Below the pieces are notes generated by a model. It had not been told where the DNA came from, searched no databases, and saw only the letters and a list, made by a program, of their open reading frames with translations. Shown here piece after piece: positions 63,114 to 64,000 of a DNA stretch of 64,000 nt. The stretch's first letter is position 1; the number at the start of each line of letters is the position of its first letter. The translations under genes were made by a program, and so were the position numbers. The DNA lies in NCBI RefSeq assembly GCF_038502225.1, contig NC_091303.1, positions 23,199,986 to 23,263,985 on the forward strand. The letters are read 5' to 3'. This DNA is from Cherax quadricarinatus (taxonomy: Eukaryota > Arthropoda > Malacostraca > Decapoda > Parastacidae).

Positions 63114-64000
63114 TAAAGTTGAAGTGCTCGTACAGGATCCAGGAGAGACAAGAGGAGCTAAGAGAGATTAATGAAATTGAAAGAAATTCGAAATATTTTT
63201 TTCATATGCCAAAAACAAGGCAAAAAACGCTTCTAGTATAGGGCCCCTGCCCAGACAAGACGGATCCTACACAGACGACAACAAAGAAATTAGTGAGATA
63301 CTGAAATCTCAATATGACTCAGTGTTCAGAGAGCCACTAACCAGTCTAAAGATAGACAATCCAAACAATTTTTTCATGAACGAGCTTCAAAATCCTGCCA
63401 ATGTATGCCAAATTTCTGACATAACCCTAACTTCACTAGACTTTGAGAAAAACCATCGACGACATGCCCATGCACTCAGTCCCAGGCCCAGACTCCTGGA
63501 ACTCGGTGTTTATTAAGAACTGCAAGAAACCCCTCTCACGGGCCCTATGGAGAGGAACACAGACACAATTGAGATCCCACAGTCACTAAAAACAACAGAT
63601 GTAGCCCGACTCCATAAAGGTGGCAGCGAATTAAAGTCCCACATCATAAAAATCTTTGAAAGAGTTCTAAGAAGGAGGATAGCAAACCACCTGGACTTCC
63701 AAAAATTGCACAATCCTGTGCAACATGGTTTCAGAGCAGGTCGCTCCTGCCTCTCGCAACTATTGGACCACTATGATATGGTCTTAGATGCACTGGAAAA
63801 CTAACAGAATTCAGATGGAGTATACACATATTTTGCAAAAACGTTTCACAAGTGCGATAATGGTGTAATAGCACACAAAATGCGTGTTAAAGGGATAACT
63901 GATAAAGTAAGCAGATGGATCTTCAACTTTCTAACCAATCGAACACAAAGAGTAATGGTAAACTGAGTTAAATCGGAAGCTGCTATGGTGGAGAGCTCTG
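63114..64000 (+). mobile_element. LINE-A copy 2, right part, running off the window
   Basis: Resumes with sequence matching copy 1 from about 48140: GAGAGACAAGAGGAGC, EIERNSKYFF, DNPNNFFMNE and NVCQISDI. It continues into the RT region, where SLKTTDVARLHKGGSE is joined to LKSHIIKIFERVL, so the motif that reads GKNYRPIALT in copy 3 is deleted. HGFRAGRSCLSQLL follows, then stops (63802-63804, and TGA at 63964-63966). The frame is also broken near 63450. The element continues beyond 64000. Confidence 0.85.

Overview
The window looks like repeat-dominated heterochromatin from an animal nuclear genome, most probably a decapod crustacean (crayfish, lobster or shrimp type). That guess rests on two decayed non-LTR retrotransposon (LINE) families whose C-terminal and 3'-end sequences resemble repeats I associate with decapod assemblies; the sequence alone does not prove the species. 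I see no convincing single-copy host gene, no rRNA and no complete tRNA. Roughly 70% of the window is tandem repeat.

Layout. 1-96: a 12-bp repeat. 197-30596: one satellite array of a 24-bp unit (about 1,266 copies, all in one orientation) with several levels of higher-order duplication (4,270 bp, 1,416 bp and a ~520-bp marker block present four times). 30597-34670: low-copy sequence with short arrays of 23, 16 and 20 bp, a 100-N assembly gap (33901-34000), a decayed ORF fragment and two inverted repeats. 34671-36569: a second, unrelated 24-bp array whose unit is half perfect palindrome. 37277-41683: a 28-bp array with a hairpin in each unit. 42113-42229: a short antisense LINE-A 3' end. 42505-46205: a CpG-dense 15-bp array. 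46399-50107: LINE-A copy 1 (sense). 50888-50960: a LINE-B 3' end. 51367-51514: an AAT/ATT/AAT inverted microsatellite. 51935-55792: LINE-B copy 2 (antisense). 55812-58459: GA, GT and 10-bp arrays. 58480-64000: LINE-A copy 2 (sense), split by LINE-A copy 3 (antisense, 59937-63113).

The two LINE families carry the only recognisable coding information. LINE-A has an ORF1 with tandem CCCH-type zinc fingers (unusual, since LINE ORF1 proteins usually carry CCHC knuckles) and an overlapping ORF2 with an APE-type endonuclease and a reverse transcriptase (FADD box). LINE-B has an ORF1 with a coiled coil plus an RRM-like domain, and an ORF2 with endonuclease, reverse transcriptase and a CR1-like C-terminal region. 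All copies are broken by frameshifts or stops. The very long ORFs over the satellites are artefacts of units whose length or period is a multiple of three.

The most interesting signals are: the hierarchical organisation of the 30-kb satellite; the G/C flip at the centre of its GTT-S-AAC dyad; dyad symmetry in the units of at least three otherwise unrelated arrays; a TCAACACTG core shared by three arrays; the tandem CCCH fingers of LINE-A; and the antisense self-nesting of LINE-A with a target-site deletion.
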